From NCBI GenBank assembly GCA_900317745.1, contig ONHW01000006.1, positions 1 through 64,000 of the forward strand: a stretch of 64,000 bases of DNA, given 5' to 3'. The DNA is from an uncultured Bacteroidales bacterium. GTDB lineage: Bacteria > Bacteroidota > Bacteroidia > Bacteroidales > Paludibacteraceae. Position numbers and translations under genes: made by a program. Below are positions 1 to 9,700 of the stretch, piece by piece (position 1 is the first letter of the stretch; the number at the start of each line of letters is the position of its first letter). The notes beneath the pieces are model-generated. The model did no database searches. It had not been told where the DNA came from and saw nothing but the letters and a program-made list of their open reading frames with translations.

Positions 1-1046
1 TGACAGGCTCGACCACCAAGAAACAGCGTGCCGAACTGCTGCCTGCGCTGGAGCGCGGAGAGATAGACCTGCTCGTGGGTACGCACGCGCTGATAGAAGA
101 TACTGTGCAGTTTGCGAATGTGGGATTAGTGATTGTGGATGAGCAGCACCGCTTCGGTGTGGCGCAAAGGGCTAAACTATGGGCGAAGAATATACGTCCG
201 CCACATGTGTTAGTAATGACCGCCACGCCTATACCGCGAACACTGGCAATGACCGTGTATGGCGACTTGCAGGTGTCGGTGATTGACGAGTTGCCGCCCG
301 GAAGAAAACCTATACAGACCTACCACTATTCGAATCTGAGAAGGAAATCGATCAATGAGTTTATAGTCAAACAAGTCGGCTTGGGACGGCAGATCTATGT
401 CGTTTATCCGCTGATACAGGAGAATGAAGAACTGGATCTGGCTGATCTGGAGAACGGCTACAATACGCTGGTTCAGACGTTTCCGCAGTTCAGGATATCC
501 ATGGTGCACGGTAAGATGCGTGCTGCGGACAAAGACCTGCAGATGCAACGGTTCGTGAGCGGTGAGACGCAGATTCTGGTGGCGACCACGGTGATTGAGG
601 TGGGAGTGAACGTTCCTAACGCGTCGGTGATGATCATCGAGGATGCTCAGCGGTTCGGACTGAGCCAGTTGCACCAGTTGCGCGGCAGGGTAGGGCGCGG
701 TGCGGATCAGAGTTATTGTATATTGCTTACGCCGCCGGAGATGAGCGCGGACACGCGCAAACGGATGGAAATCATGGTAGCGACGAATGACGGTTTCCGT
801 ATAGCCGAGGCCGACCTGCAGTTGCGTGGTCCGGGTGAGTTGGACGGTACGATGCAGTCCGGGCAGGCGTTTGACCTGAAGATCGCCAATCTGGCTACTG
901 ACGGTCAGATACTGGAGTTGGCGCGTGAGGCTGCAAACAGCGTGCTGGACGATGATCCGACACTGAGCACGGGGTACACGCAGGTATATAGGGATAATCT
1001 GGCTAAGTTCAAGAGTGCGGTGGTGGAGTACCGTGAGATATCGTAG
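1..1046 (+). CDS. recG: ATP-dependent DNA helicase RecG, C-terminal part (5' end outside window)
   Basis: RecG unwinds branched DNA such as stalled forks and Holliday junctions in the cytoplasm. The reading frame is open from the first full codon at position 3, so the gene begins before the window; about 347 codons remain. Visible superfamily-2 helicase motifs are the DEQHRFG Walker B block (about 137-157), the TATPIPRT motif (about 226-249), the ATTVIEVGVNVP block and the QLRGRVGRG motif VI (about 676-702). The last stretch (LRGPGELDGTMQSG, then a C-terminal helix region) matches the RecG C-terminus rather than Mfd or PriA. The GTG at 75 is internal, not a start. The next gene begins 50 bases downstream on the same strand. 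Confidence 0.95.
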   Translation, partial: TGSTTKKQRAELLPALERGEIDLLVGTHALIEDTVQFANVGLVIVDEQHRFGVAQRAKLWAKNIRPPHVLVMTATPIPRTLAMTVYGDLQVSVIDELPPGRKPIQTYHYSNLRRKSINEFIVKQVGLGRQIYVVYPLIQENEELDLADLENGYNTLVQTFPQFRISMVHGKMRAADKDLQMQRFVSGETQILVATTVIEVGVNVPNASVMIIEDAQRFGLSQLHQLRGRVGRGADQSYCILLTPPEMSADTRKRMEIMVATNDGFRIAEADLQLRGPGELDGTMQSGQAFDLKIANLATDGQILELAREAANSVLDDDPTLSTGYTQVYRDNLAKFKSAVVEYREIS

Positions 1047-1058
1047 AAAAAGGTGGGC

Positions 1059-1093
1059 CAACAATTATCCACAATTAAAAACAATTTTTTTAA
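1059..1093. repeat. 10-bp-period CAACAATT array before the S9 peptidase gene
   Basis: ACAATT begins at 1061, 1071 and 1081, followed by ACAATG at 1093, which contains the start codon of the peptidase. The 19-mer CAACAATTATCCACAATTA (1059-1077) recurs in reverse at 38183-38201. Confidence 0.6.
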
Positions 1094-1095
1094 CA

Positions 1096-3303
1096 ATGAA
1101 TTATTCCAAATTACTAATTATGGCAGGGATTGCTATGCTGCTGGGTGGGTGCGCCCAGAAGCAGCCGACAGAAGAGAAACAACCGATCGGGAAGCCGCAG
1201 ATCACGCTGCAAGGCGACCGCTTGACACCGGAAGCACTGTGGGCAATGGGACGCATAGGCAGCGTGAAGGCGGATATTGAGACAGGGCTGATTGCCTATA
1301 CGGTGAGTTATTATAGTGTGGAGGAGAACCGAAGCACAACGTGGATTAGGATAGTTAATCCATTCAGACCCACCCCTGCCCTCCCTCATAGGGAGGGAGA
1401 GAATGGACAGAGCAGAGTGACGGACTTGGAGGTGGTAGATGAGTTTGTGGGAAGCGATCCGGCGTGGTTCGGCAACAGCGGTTGTCTGGCTTATCTGAAA
1501 GGAGGGAAACTCTATCTCCGTCGCGACAAAGAAGAACTTGAAGTGCAAGGTGCGGAAGATGTCGAAGGATTTCTTCTCTCACCGATGCGGGATAAGGTGA
1601 TTCTGATCAAGGCGGTGAAGACTGTTCAGAGCACGGCGGACAAGTATCCCGACCTGCCGTTGGCGAGCGGACGCGTGGTGGATGATCTGATGTACAAACA
1701 TTGGGACGAATGGGTGGAGACTGCTCCGCAACCATTTGTATATGAATTGAATATTGAGTATTACGGCGAAGGCGAACGAATCAAATCCGCCACTCTTGGC
1801 GGATATGTGAACCTGTTAGAAGGTACGAAATTCGAGTGTCCGATGCGGCCGTTTGGCGGTGTGGAGCAATTAGCGTGGGCACCGGACAACAAAACGATAG
1901 CCTACACGTGCAGGAAGAAAACGGGATTGGAGTATGCAGTCAGCACGAACTCCAATATCTATCTTGTTCAAGTCGAAAGTCAAAAGTCGAAAGACAAAAG
2001 CCTTATTCTTTCTGAACCGCGCTGTATAACAGAGGGTAATGACGGTTATGACACCAATCCGGCATTCTCGCCGGACGGACTGTTCATAGCCTGGCAGTCG
2101 ATGGAGCGCGACGGCTATGAGAGCGACCAGAACAGGTTGATGGTAATGAACCTGCAAACGGGCGAAAAGACGTTCCTGAGCAAGGCGTTTGACAGCAATG
2201 TAGATGAGTTTGCATGGTACGACAACCAGACTATCGTTTTCACAGGTTGCTGGCACGCCACGGTGCAACTGTACAGCATTGATATGCAGGGCGCTATATC
2301 TGTGCTTACGCAAGGGCAGTATGATCATGTGCTCGGCGATGTTTGCGACGACAGGATCTATGTGCTCAGGCACTCGATGGTTGAGGCGAACGAGGTGTAC
2401 TGCCTGAAGTTCGGGCGCACCGAGAACGGTGAGCCGTACACGGCAGGCTGGGAGCAGTTGACATTCGAGAACGACAATATTTACAAGCAGATAGAACGCG
2501 CGACTGTTGTGCCGCGCTGGCAGAAGACCACAGACGGCAAGGATATGCTGACGTGGATCATACTGCCGCCGCACTTCGATCCGAACAAGAAGTATCCGAC
2601 ACTGCTGTACTGCGAAGGCGGTCCGCAGAGTCCGGTGAGTCAGTTCTGGTCGTTTAGATGGAACTTCAGTATCATGGCGGCGCATGACTATATTATCGTT
2701 GCGCCTAACCGGCGCGGTTTGCCGGGCTTCGGTCTGGCTTGGAACGAGCAGATCAGCGGCGATTATGGCGGACAATGTATGAAGGACTATTTCACGGCTA
2801 TAGATGAAGCGTGCGCTAACCTGCCGTATATCGACAAGGATCGGTTGGGGTGCGTGGGTGCTTCGTTCGGCGGATTCAGCGTATATTGGATAGCCGGTCA
2901 CCACGACGGTCGGTTCAAGGCGTTCATCGCGCATGACGGTATATTCAACCTGGAGATGCAGTATCTGGAAACGGAGGAGAAATGGTTCGCGAACTGGGAT
3001 ATGGGCGGTGCGTACTGGGACAAGCAGAACAAGATTGCACAGCGTACGTTTGCCAATAGTCCGCACAAGTTCGTTGACAAGTGGGATACACCGATCTTGT
3101 GTATCCACGGCGAAAAGGACTACCGGATTCTTGCTAATCAGGCCATGGCGGCGTATGACGCGGCGAAGATGCGCGGTGTGCCGGCCGAGTTGCTGATCTT
3201 CCCGGACGAGAACCACTGGGTGCTGAAGCCGCAGAACGGTATCTTGTGGCAGCGTACGTTCTTCCACTGGCTGCACAGGTGGATAGGCGGCATAGACGAA
3301 TGA
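1096..3303 (+). CDS. S9 family prolyl oligopeptidase (DPP-IV-like), lipoprotein
   Basis: Predicted serine peptidase of 735 aa that removes dipeptides or cleaves after proline in the periplasm or on the cell surface. The ATG at 1096 is preferred over an upstream GTG at 1015 because it directly opens a lipoprotein signal, MNYSKLLIMAGIAMLLGGC, with the lipidated Cys at residue 19. A beta-propeller-like region (TolB/DPP-IV N-terminal blades, for example AWAPDNKTIAYTC and NPAFSPDGLFIAWQS) is followed by an alpha/beta hydrolase domain. Catalytic residues: Ser590 in GASFGG, Asp675 in GEKDY, His707 in ENHW. Two low-complexity stretches (about residues 92-104 and 293-302) look like repeat insertions kept in frame. 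A strong terminator follows, so the gene ends a transcription unit. Substrate is not predictable. Confidence 0.92.
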   Translation: MNYSKLLIMAGIAMLLGGCAQKQPTEEKQPIGKPQITLQGDRLTPEALWAMGRIGSVKADIETGLIAYTVSYYSVEENRSTTWIRIVNPFRPTPALPHREGENGQSRVTDLEVVDEFVGSDPAWFGNSGCLAYLKGGKLYLRRDKEELEVQGAEDVEGFLLSPMRDKVILIKAVKTVQSTADKYPDLPLASGRVVDDLMYKHWDEWVETAPQPFVYELNIEYYGEGERIKSATLGGYVNLLEGTKFECPMRPFGGVEQLAWAPDNKTIAYTCRKKTGLEYAVSTNSNIYLVQVESQKSKDKSLILSEPRCITEGNDGYDTNPAFSPDGLFIAWQSMERDGYESDQNRLMVMNLQTGEKTFLSKAFDSNVDEFAWYDNQTIVFTGCWHATVQLYSIDMQGAISVLTQGQYDHVLGDVCDDRIYVLRHSMVEANEVYCLKFGRTENGEPYTAGWEQLTFENDNIYKQIERATVVPRWQKTTDGKDMLTWIILPPHFDPNKKYPTLLYCEGGPQSPVSQFWSFRWNFSIMAAHDYIIVAPNRRGLPGFGLAWNEQISGDYGGQCMKDYFTAIDEACANLPYIDKDRLGCVGASFGGFSVYWIAGHHDGRFKAFIAHDGIFNLEMQYLETEEKWFANWDMGGAYWDKQNKIAQRTFANSPHKFVDKWDTPILCIHGEKDYRILANQAMAAYDAAKMRGVPAELLIFPDENHWVLKPQNGILWQRTFFHWLHRWIGGIDE
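1370..1411 (+). repeat. Palindromic REP-like element inserted in frame in the S9 peptidase gene
   Basis: The core is a perfect 8-bp inverted repeat, CCCTCCCT (1379-1386), CAT loop (1387-1389), AGGGAGGG (1390-1397). It is flanked by CCCACCCCTG on the left and GAGAATGG on the right. Translated in frame it reads PTPALPHREGE, a peptide I associate with dispersed palindromic repeats that land in coding sequence. It sits in a loop-like part of the propeller domain, which would explain tolerance. The identity as a dispersed repeat is inferred because only one copy is in the window. Confidence 0.5.
1972..1999 (+). repeat. Four 7-bp units in frame in the S9 peptidase gene
   Basis: Units GTCGAAA, GTCAAAA, GTCGAAA and GACAAAA run head to tail from 1972 to 1999. 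They encode the lysine/serine-rich stretch VESQKSKDKS between two propeller blades. The composition differs from the flanking codons, suggesting a simple-repeat insertion. Confidence 0.45.
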
Positions 3304-3324
3304 GACAGTAGTCAAGGGAGTATA

Positions 3325-3364
3325 AAAGGGCGTTGCGTCGGTACAGGTGCAGCGCCCTTTTTGC
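3325..3364 (+). terminator. Intrinsic terminator after the S9 peptidase gene
   Basis: A 12-bp stem, AAAGGGCGTTGC (3325-3336) with GCAGCGCCCTTT (3349-3360), contains one G-T wobble, has a 12-base loop and runs into a short T tract. It lies 22 bases after the stop codon. Confidence 0.8.
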
Positions 3365-3415
3365 GTGCAGTTATTGCGCGGATTGCCGAACAGATGTTCT
3401 ATGGAGTAACAACAG

Positions 3416-3515
3416 ACGCTAAATGGCCCGAAGTTGGACCGAAAATGACGTGCTTATCCCGGACTAACCACCCGCTTACCACGTACTTATCACGCACTAA
3501 TCACGCGCTAAAATT
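3416..3515. repeat. Degenerate 11-bp-period array, spacer before giant gene 1
   Basis: Motif starts are spaced by exactly 11 bp. CTTAT/CTAAC/CTTAC/CTTAT/CTAAT/CTAAA begin at 3453, 3464, 3475, 3486, 3497 and 3508. Upstream, TGG/TGG/TGA begin at 3424, 3435 and 3446, with CCGA at 3428 and 3439. Nothing else was recognised between this array and the promoter at 3652. Confidence 0.6.
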
Positions 3516-3651
3516 TTGGTGGGTATTATATACAAAGTATATAATACTGATGTGTTGGTTGAAAATGGTGTAAAAAGGCGATAGACAGAGTATGCGGTTT
3601 TTAAGATACGAATAGCAATTCTTGCTATAAGAGGAAATTTTGTTATAAAAA

Positions 3652-3683
3652 TTTGCATAAGTCATTTTTTTTTTGTATTTTTG
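3652..3683 (+). promoter_or_regulatory. Bacteroidota-type promoter for giant gene 1
   Basis: TTTG at 3652-3655 (-33 box), a 20-base spacer, and TATTTTTG at 3676-3683 fit the TTTG/TAnnTTTG consensus of the primary sigma factor in this phylum. The predicted transcript starts near 3690, leaving a leader of about 95 bases. The leader begins with a GC-rich, alternating GT/GC stretch (about 3696-3732) of unknown role. Confidence 0.7.
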
Positions 3684-3787
3684 TGGGTTAATTGTATGCG
3701 TGTGCACGCGCGTCGGGCGTGTTTGCGTGCGTAAAACAAACATTATCAAAAGGAAACCCTTGTCAAAAGATATAAACACTTCGAGAT

Positions 3788-6700
3788 ATGAATCGTTTGC
3801 AATCATTGAGAATGAAGGTGAAAGGAGTATTAACTGTGTTGCCTGTAGTGTTGCTGATAGGTTTGGGCGTCGTTGGAACGCTTGCGCCTCAGCAGGCGTA
3901 TGCTCAGTCGTCGGTGCATGCGTCATCGACGGTGAATGACAGTGTTCCGTCCACGGGTAGGGACTTCTGGGTGACATTTATGCAGAATGCGGATGCTGAG
4001 ACTGCGGATAATGTCAAGCTTAAACTGGAAGTCATTGCTATTCCTACTGCAAGTGGTACAATCAGCCTCACGTGCGGTGATGGCACTCCATTAGTGACCG
4101 GCGGATCGTTGTCTGCGGGGACGCCATACGTGTATGAGATACCGGCTGACAAGCGGGATAAGGTGTATAATACCTCTTCTGCAACCAAAACGAGTAAGGG
4201 ATTGCATGTGGAGACCACCGGCACAGACATTGCTTTGTATGTGCGTAGTAAGTATGTTAACAGTCAGGCACTTAACTCCTACGACATGTCACCGGTGTTC
4301 CCGATTAAGACTTTGGGTGCGGATTATGTGATTCAATCGTATTGGGAAGACCAGACGAATACGGTGATGGCAGTTGTGGCAACAGAGAATGACACGAAGA
4401 TTACTATCAAGCCATCGTGCAAGACGCTGAACAGCGATAACACGACGTGGTCTGCTGCAGGCACGACAAGAATGGAAACGTTGAATAAAGGTCAGGTTTA
4501 TCTGCTGAAAGGCGAGAGTTTTGCCGAGGATGAGCCTTACACGAATATAGCGGGAACAACTGTAGGCGCCTCGAAGCCTGTGGCTGTTTTCAATGGCGGT
4601 GTTATTGCGTTTATACCGGATGGAACCGGTTTGAGCGGTGACCATATTTTCGAGCAGGCTCTTCCTGTCCATGCTTGGGGCAAACGGTTTGTGCTGATGA
4701 ATATGAACGCTTTCCCGACGGGCGTTTATGAGAAGAGTTCAAGCCCGACGGAGTTTATCATTACAGCGATATATCCCGACACTAAGGTGTATGTGGATGG
4801 TGAATACCTGCTGACCTTACAGCCGGGCGAGTCCACCCCCACATATGATGAGTCCACAACAATCTCTGTAGCGTGGAACGGGACTCCGAAGATGGTTCAG
4901 ACCTCCGAGCCTGTATCAATTTCCGGTTTCATGGTGAATGCCCAACACAATACGTACAGAAACACTCCGAGTGCTCCGAAGGGTATAGGTATTGGCGAGC
5001 CGTCCATGGTGTTGATTCCCGATGTTACGAAAGGTGTGTCAGAAATGTCCTACTATTGTAAGGACGTAAATACCGGAGCGACAACGGAACATTTGAATAC
5101 CCACTATGCGAATGTGATTGTCAAGAAGAGTGGCGTTGCAGGTATGCGTCTGCATAACGGTACGGAAGTAGTAAATATAAGTGGAAACTTTACTACTCTC
5201 TCGCAACCGTTCACCGGTCTTAGCGATGAATATGCATACGCACGTATACAGTTGACGGATGATGCGTTGAATAAGTTGTATAACGAAAATGATATACCGT
5301 TTGTTGCAACTATGTACAGCGTGCTTCCTGGACAGGCTATGTCGGAAGCAGCTGTGGCGACTATGAATATTGTGCCGTCTGCACCGAAAATGTTTGTTGA
5401 TGACAATGAAGTGGTTCATGGCACTACGTTTGATTATTGCAACAAGCATCCGGGTGTGCACTTTACTGCAATTGTTGACTATCCGCACACCGGTGTGAAA
5501 TGGGAACTTGGTGAAGGTGCTGAAAGTACAGACTACGAAGCATCGCACATGTATGGCGCTACTGTAGGTGAGTCGGATAAAAAGCACGATGTGTATCTGT
5601 ATGTTTTTCACGAGACACCTATTACCCATGTAAAAGATACTGATACAGTTCATGTTACGCTGAATGTGCACCCTGTCTATTATGATACATTGAAAACCAA
5701 GGTGGCTGCGAACAAGTTGGAGTATATATGGAACAAGAGTTCCAATCCGGCGTTTGGTTTGGCAGGCAAGGGTGAACTGAGTGTAGGCCCTGTAACGATG
5801 GGCAAGAACGCTCCCAATGCGAACAACAAATGGACGAGTGCCAATGACTCAAAGGTTATTTTTGACTCGTTGGTTTATGCAACGCGTCATGACTGCGACT
5901 CGATCTTCTACTTGCAGTTGCAGGTTGTGCCGGATATACTTATGCCGGCGGAGAACAGGACTATCTGCCAGCAAGAAGCTTTGGCTTGGGCCGGTCACGC
6001 CGCCGGAGCAGGGCATAGGATGAGCCGTAAGAACCTGACTACCAACGTTACAATTTATAATGTGAATGGTTCTGGCGCCGATATGTTCAAGACTGACGAG
6101 TACGGCACGTTTGAGATCCGGGATACGCTGGTATCGAAAGTGTTCCCGTATCCTGACTCGATTCATGTGATGAATCTGACCGTATATGTCAAGCCTACGA
6201 TGGGTTTGACTGCTCCGGACGCTATCTGCCAAACTGACGACGATAATTTGGAGGTGGCCTACACCACGACGGATGCCAACCGCTTCACGTACTCGCTGAA
6301 GAACAGCAGTAATGTGGAGGTTAAGAGCGGTACAATCAACTCGCCGGGTGCAACGGGTACGCTGACGATCACCGGTATGGGCACTCTGCCTTACGGTGCG
6401 TACAAGTTGTATGCCACGGCATACTCCGAGCACGACTGCAACAGCGTGGAAGCCTCTGTAGATGTGACGATTAATGTCAAACCGACATTGGCACTGGGCG
6501 ACATTGATCCGCAGTGTTATCCTGCCGCAGCGTTTGAGGTTAGTTACGACCACACGAATGCGACGAAAGTGTTCTACCGCGTGCTGCAAGGCGAGACGGT
6601 AAAGAAAGCATGGACAGAAGAGACTGTAGTTGCGGCTAAGAAGTTCACTATCAGTACCGAAGGTTGGAACGCCGCGACCTATACGGTTCAGGCGTATTCG

Positions 6701-9700
6701 CAGTCGGCCGACGGTTGCCAAAGCGTGCAGAAGGAAAAGACCTTCACCATCATTGTTCAGCCGACGGTAACAAGTGTTACGGTAGCTAATGCCTGTGATG
6801 CAGAGACTGCTACAGAACTTGCGTTCACTACGGCACATGCGGCAACGTACAACTATTATATTGTAGGACAAACCGCGCTGAAGGTTACTCCTGTAGCGAC
6901 AACGGACGGAGCGCACACAGCAGACCTGGATATCAGCATGCTGTCGGCGGGCGATTACACGCTGAAGATTGTAGCCAACTCGGCAACCTGCAAGAGTGAT
7001 ACCGTGGCGGTGAACTTCACCATCTATCCTATGCCTACGGCAACTATCACATCGTTGCCGGCAGACCTGAACGCTTGTGCACCGGGTACGAGCAACAAGA
7101 CGGTGAACTATACGACTACCAACGCTTCGCAGATCAAGTGGCAACTGACCACACCGCACGGCGTAAAGAACTATGATTACGCAGCAGTGGGTTCATCGTT
7201 GACCGTTCTGCAAGACTCGCTTGTATGCCCGGGTACGTACAAAGTAAAGATTACCGGCGTTAAGTCAGCCGCTCCGATGAACTGCGAGGTGCTTAATCCC
7301 GCAGGCGGTGAGGTGACGTTCACGATGTACAATCCGGCAGCAATCACGCTGAACGATATAGCTGCCGTATGCGCAGGAAATGCTGTAACGTCAACGTATA
7401 CAGCTGAATATACGGATTCATATACGTATGAGGTAAGGGGGAAAGCAGGCAGTGTGCTGAAAGGAAGTGGCAGTTCGACAACTATCGATGGTACGATAGA
7501 TTTGAGTAAGACAGATACACTTCCCGCAGGTACGTATGTGCTGAGCGTGACAGCCACGAATACCAACAACTGCGGTAGCAGCAGTGCGTCCAAAGAGTTC
7601 GTAATCAATCCTGCCCCCAAAATGTACACTTCGACTGCACCAAACTTCTGCAAAGGAACAAAGGAATCGTTAGATATTACGTTTGGCGGTACTAATGTAG
7701 ATACGGTTGCGTACGAGTTCCGCACTTTATTTACTAACGTTGTGATAGACAAAGGCAAGGTATTGGGCACGGCCGGAAAGTTAACCATACAGCACACCGA
7801 TACATTGAGTGCTCGCTCGTATGCAGTAGTTATGACCCCAATCTCTCGCCACGGTTGCGTGGGAAATATTATCTCTCCGAACTTTACCGTATATGCTGAA
7901 TCGAAGATCAATACGCTTGAACCGAAGGTTGTATGCTTCGGCGATGAGGAAGTAATAACAACATTCACAGCGACTAACGCTGCAACGTATAACTTCCAGT
8001 TGCTGAACAAGAACGGCGCAGTAGTGGCTGTCAGTCCGACCATCGCGGCAGGGCAAATAACGATTCCGCTCAGCACTTCGATGACGGCAGCATTGAGTCC
8101 GTACACGATGCGTCTGCAAGCCGTATCGGAACATGGATGCGAGAGCGACTGGAAAGAGGCTACGCTGACAATCAATCCGAAGCCCTCGAAAGTGACGAAC
8201 CTGAAGATCCCGACCGAGCCTTGTAAGGGCGAGAAAGCGATGATCTTCACCTACAACAAGAAGCCCAGTGAGGCAACTTCGGAATACTGGGCTCTGGATG
8301 ATGAGACCGTGACAGGCACGACGCTGAGCGATGGCGATTATTGCTACAGGAATGTGGATGTATCCGCATTGAGCGTAGGTACACACAAACTGCGCGTATG
8401 GGTGGAAAACGTTACTACCAACTGCGAGAGCGACCCTGTAGAGATCGAGTTCACCATTCATCCGCTGCCTGAGATTACTCTGCTAAAAGATACAGCATGT
8501 TGTGCAGGCGATGCGACAGTCATGGTGCGCTACGAATCGACCAATGCGAATAGTTACACCTATACCTTGACACCGGGTACCGGTTCGGGTTCCGGCAGTA
8601 TGGGGGCAAACGGTTACATTGAGGTGAACACCGCCGGTCTTGCAGCCGGCACGTACACGCTGACCGTGACCGCCCAGTCGGAGCATGGCTGTACTATTGC
8701 TACGCCAAAGACGGCAACGATAACGATCAACACCGTGCCGTCGATCAAGCTTAGCACGGTTGATGATTTCTGCGAAGGCACCGGTTCGGTGACCATCAAC
8801 TATACTGCTCTGACTGCCGCTACGGCATTCGACTATATCGTTAAGAGCGGCACAACAACCATTGATTCCGGCGAGAAGACCGGCATGGCTGCCAACGGCA
8901 CATTCACAATCAATCCGTCAAGTTGGGAGCCGGGTGATTATACCATCGAGTTGATTGCCAAGGCTAACGGTTGTGGCAGTCAGGGTGATGACCAAATGAA
9001 GTTTTTCACGATCAACCCGCTGCCGACCATCAGTGCAGACGAAACGGCAGTGACGCTATGCGAGAAGAATGACGATGCGGTATTCACGTTCACCACCAAG
9101 CACGCCGATACCTATAGCTACTGGCTGAGTGGCAGCGGTGCACCGACGTTCGCTGCATCGGATCAAGCTGTACCTGCAGGCGGCGTGGTAACCATCACCT
9201 GGCCTAAGGATGTACAGAAAGATGGCAACTTTACGCTGAACGTTACCGCCAAGAACGCTTGTGCTACCACGACGGCTGCTACCACGACGCTCAAGGTCAA
9301 CAACAAGCCCGAGATTATTTCGTTCTCGATTGACAGCCGTTGTCTGACATCCGATAACACGGTCGGGTACGACTTTGTATATGAGGTGTCGGCAGATGCT
9401 GCAAGGTATGACTTGCATGTATGGTCTGCAGACTTCAAGTCGTCACACGGTGGTGATGGTAACTTTGGGCTTCCCACATCGGGCACCGGCACGATTCACA
9501 AGTCATACTATCTGTGGGGCTCTCCCCTCATGGCTGGTGACTACAAGGCAGTGCTGAAGGTGCGCAACGATGCCCATTGCGAGAGTGATAGTGTGGTTGC
9601 TTCGTTCTCGGTATATCCTAAACCGACCTTGCCGACAGTAGTTGTGCCGGACGTATGTCAAGGAAAAAGCACGACGGAGAAAATCGTGTTCACTCACACC

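Noticed and set aside
1870-3315. Long open frame of 481 codons on the minus strand across the S9 peptidase gene
   Set aside because: It is antisense to a gene with clear domains and catalytic residues, has no recognisable motifs, and reflects codon bias of the real gene.
3361-3573. Small plus-strand frame of 70 codons in the spacer after the S9 gene
   Set aside because: It starts inside the terminator tail and runs through the 11-bp array; the peptide has no recognisable pattern and no promoter.
5849-7159. Minus-strand open frames of up to 436 codons inside giant gene 1
   Set aside because: They lie opposite an unbroken frame of 5269 codons with repeats conserved at protein level; their translations show only reversed repeat patterns.
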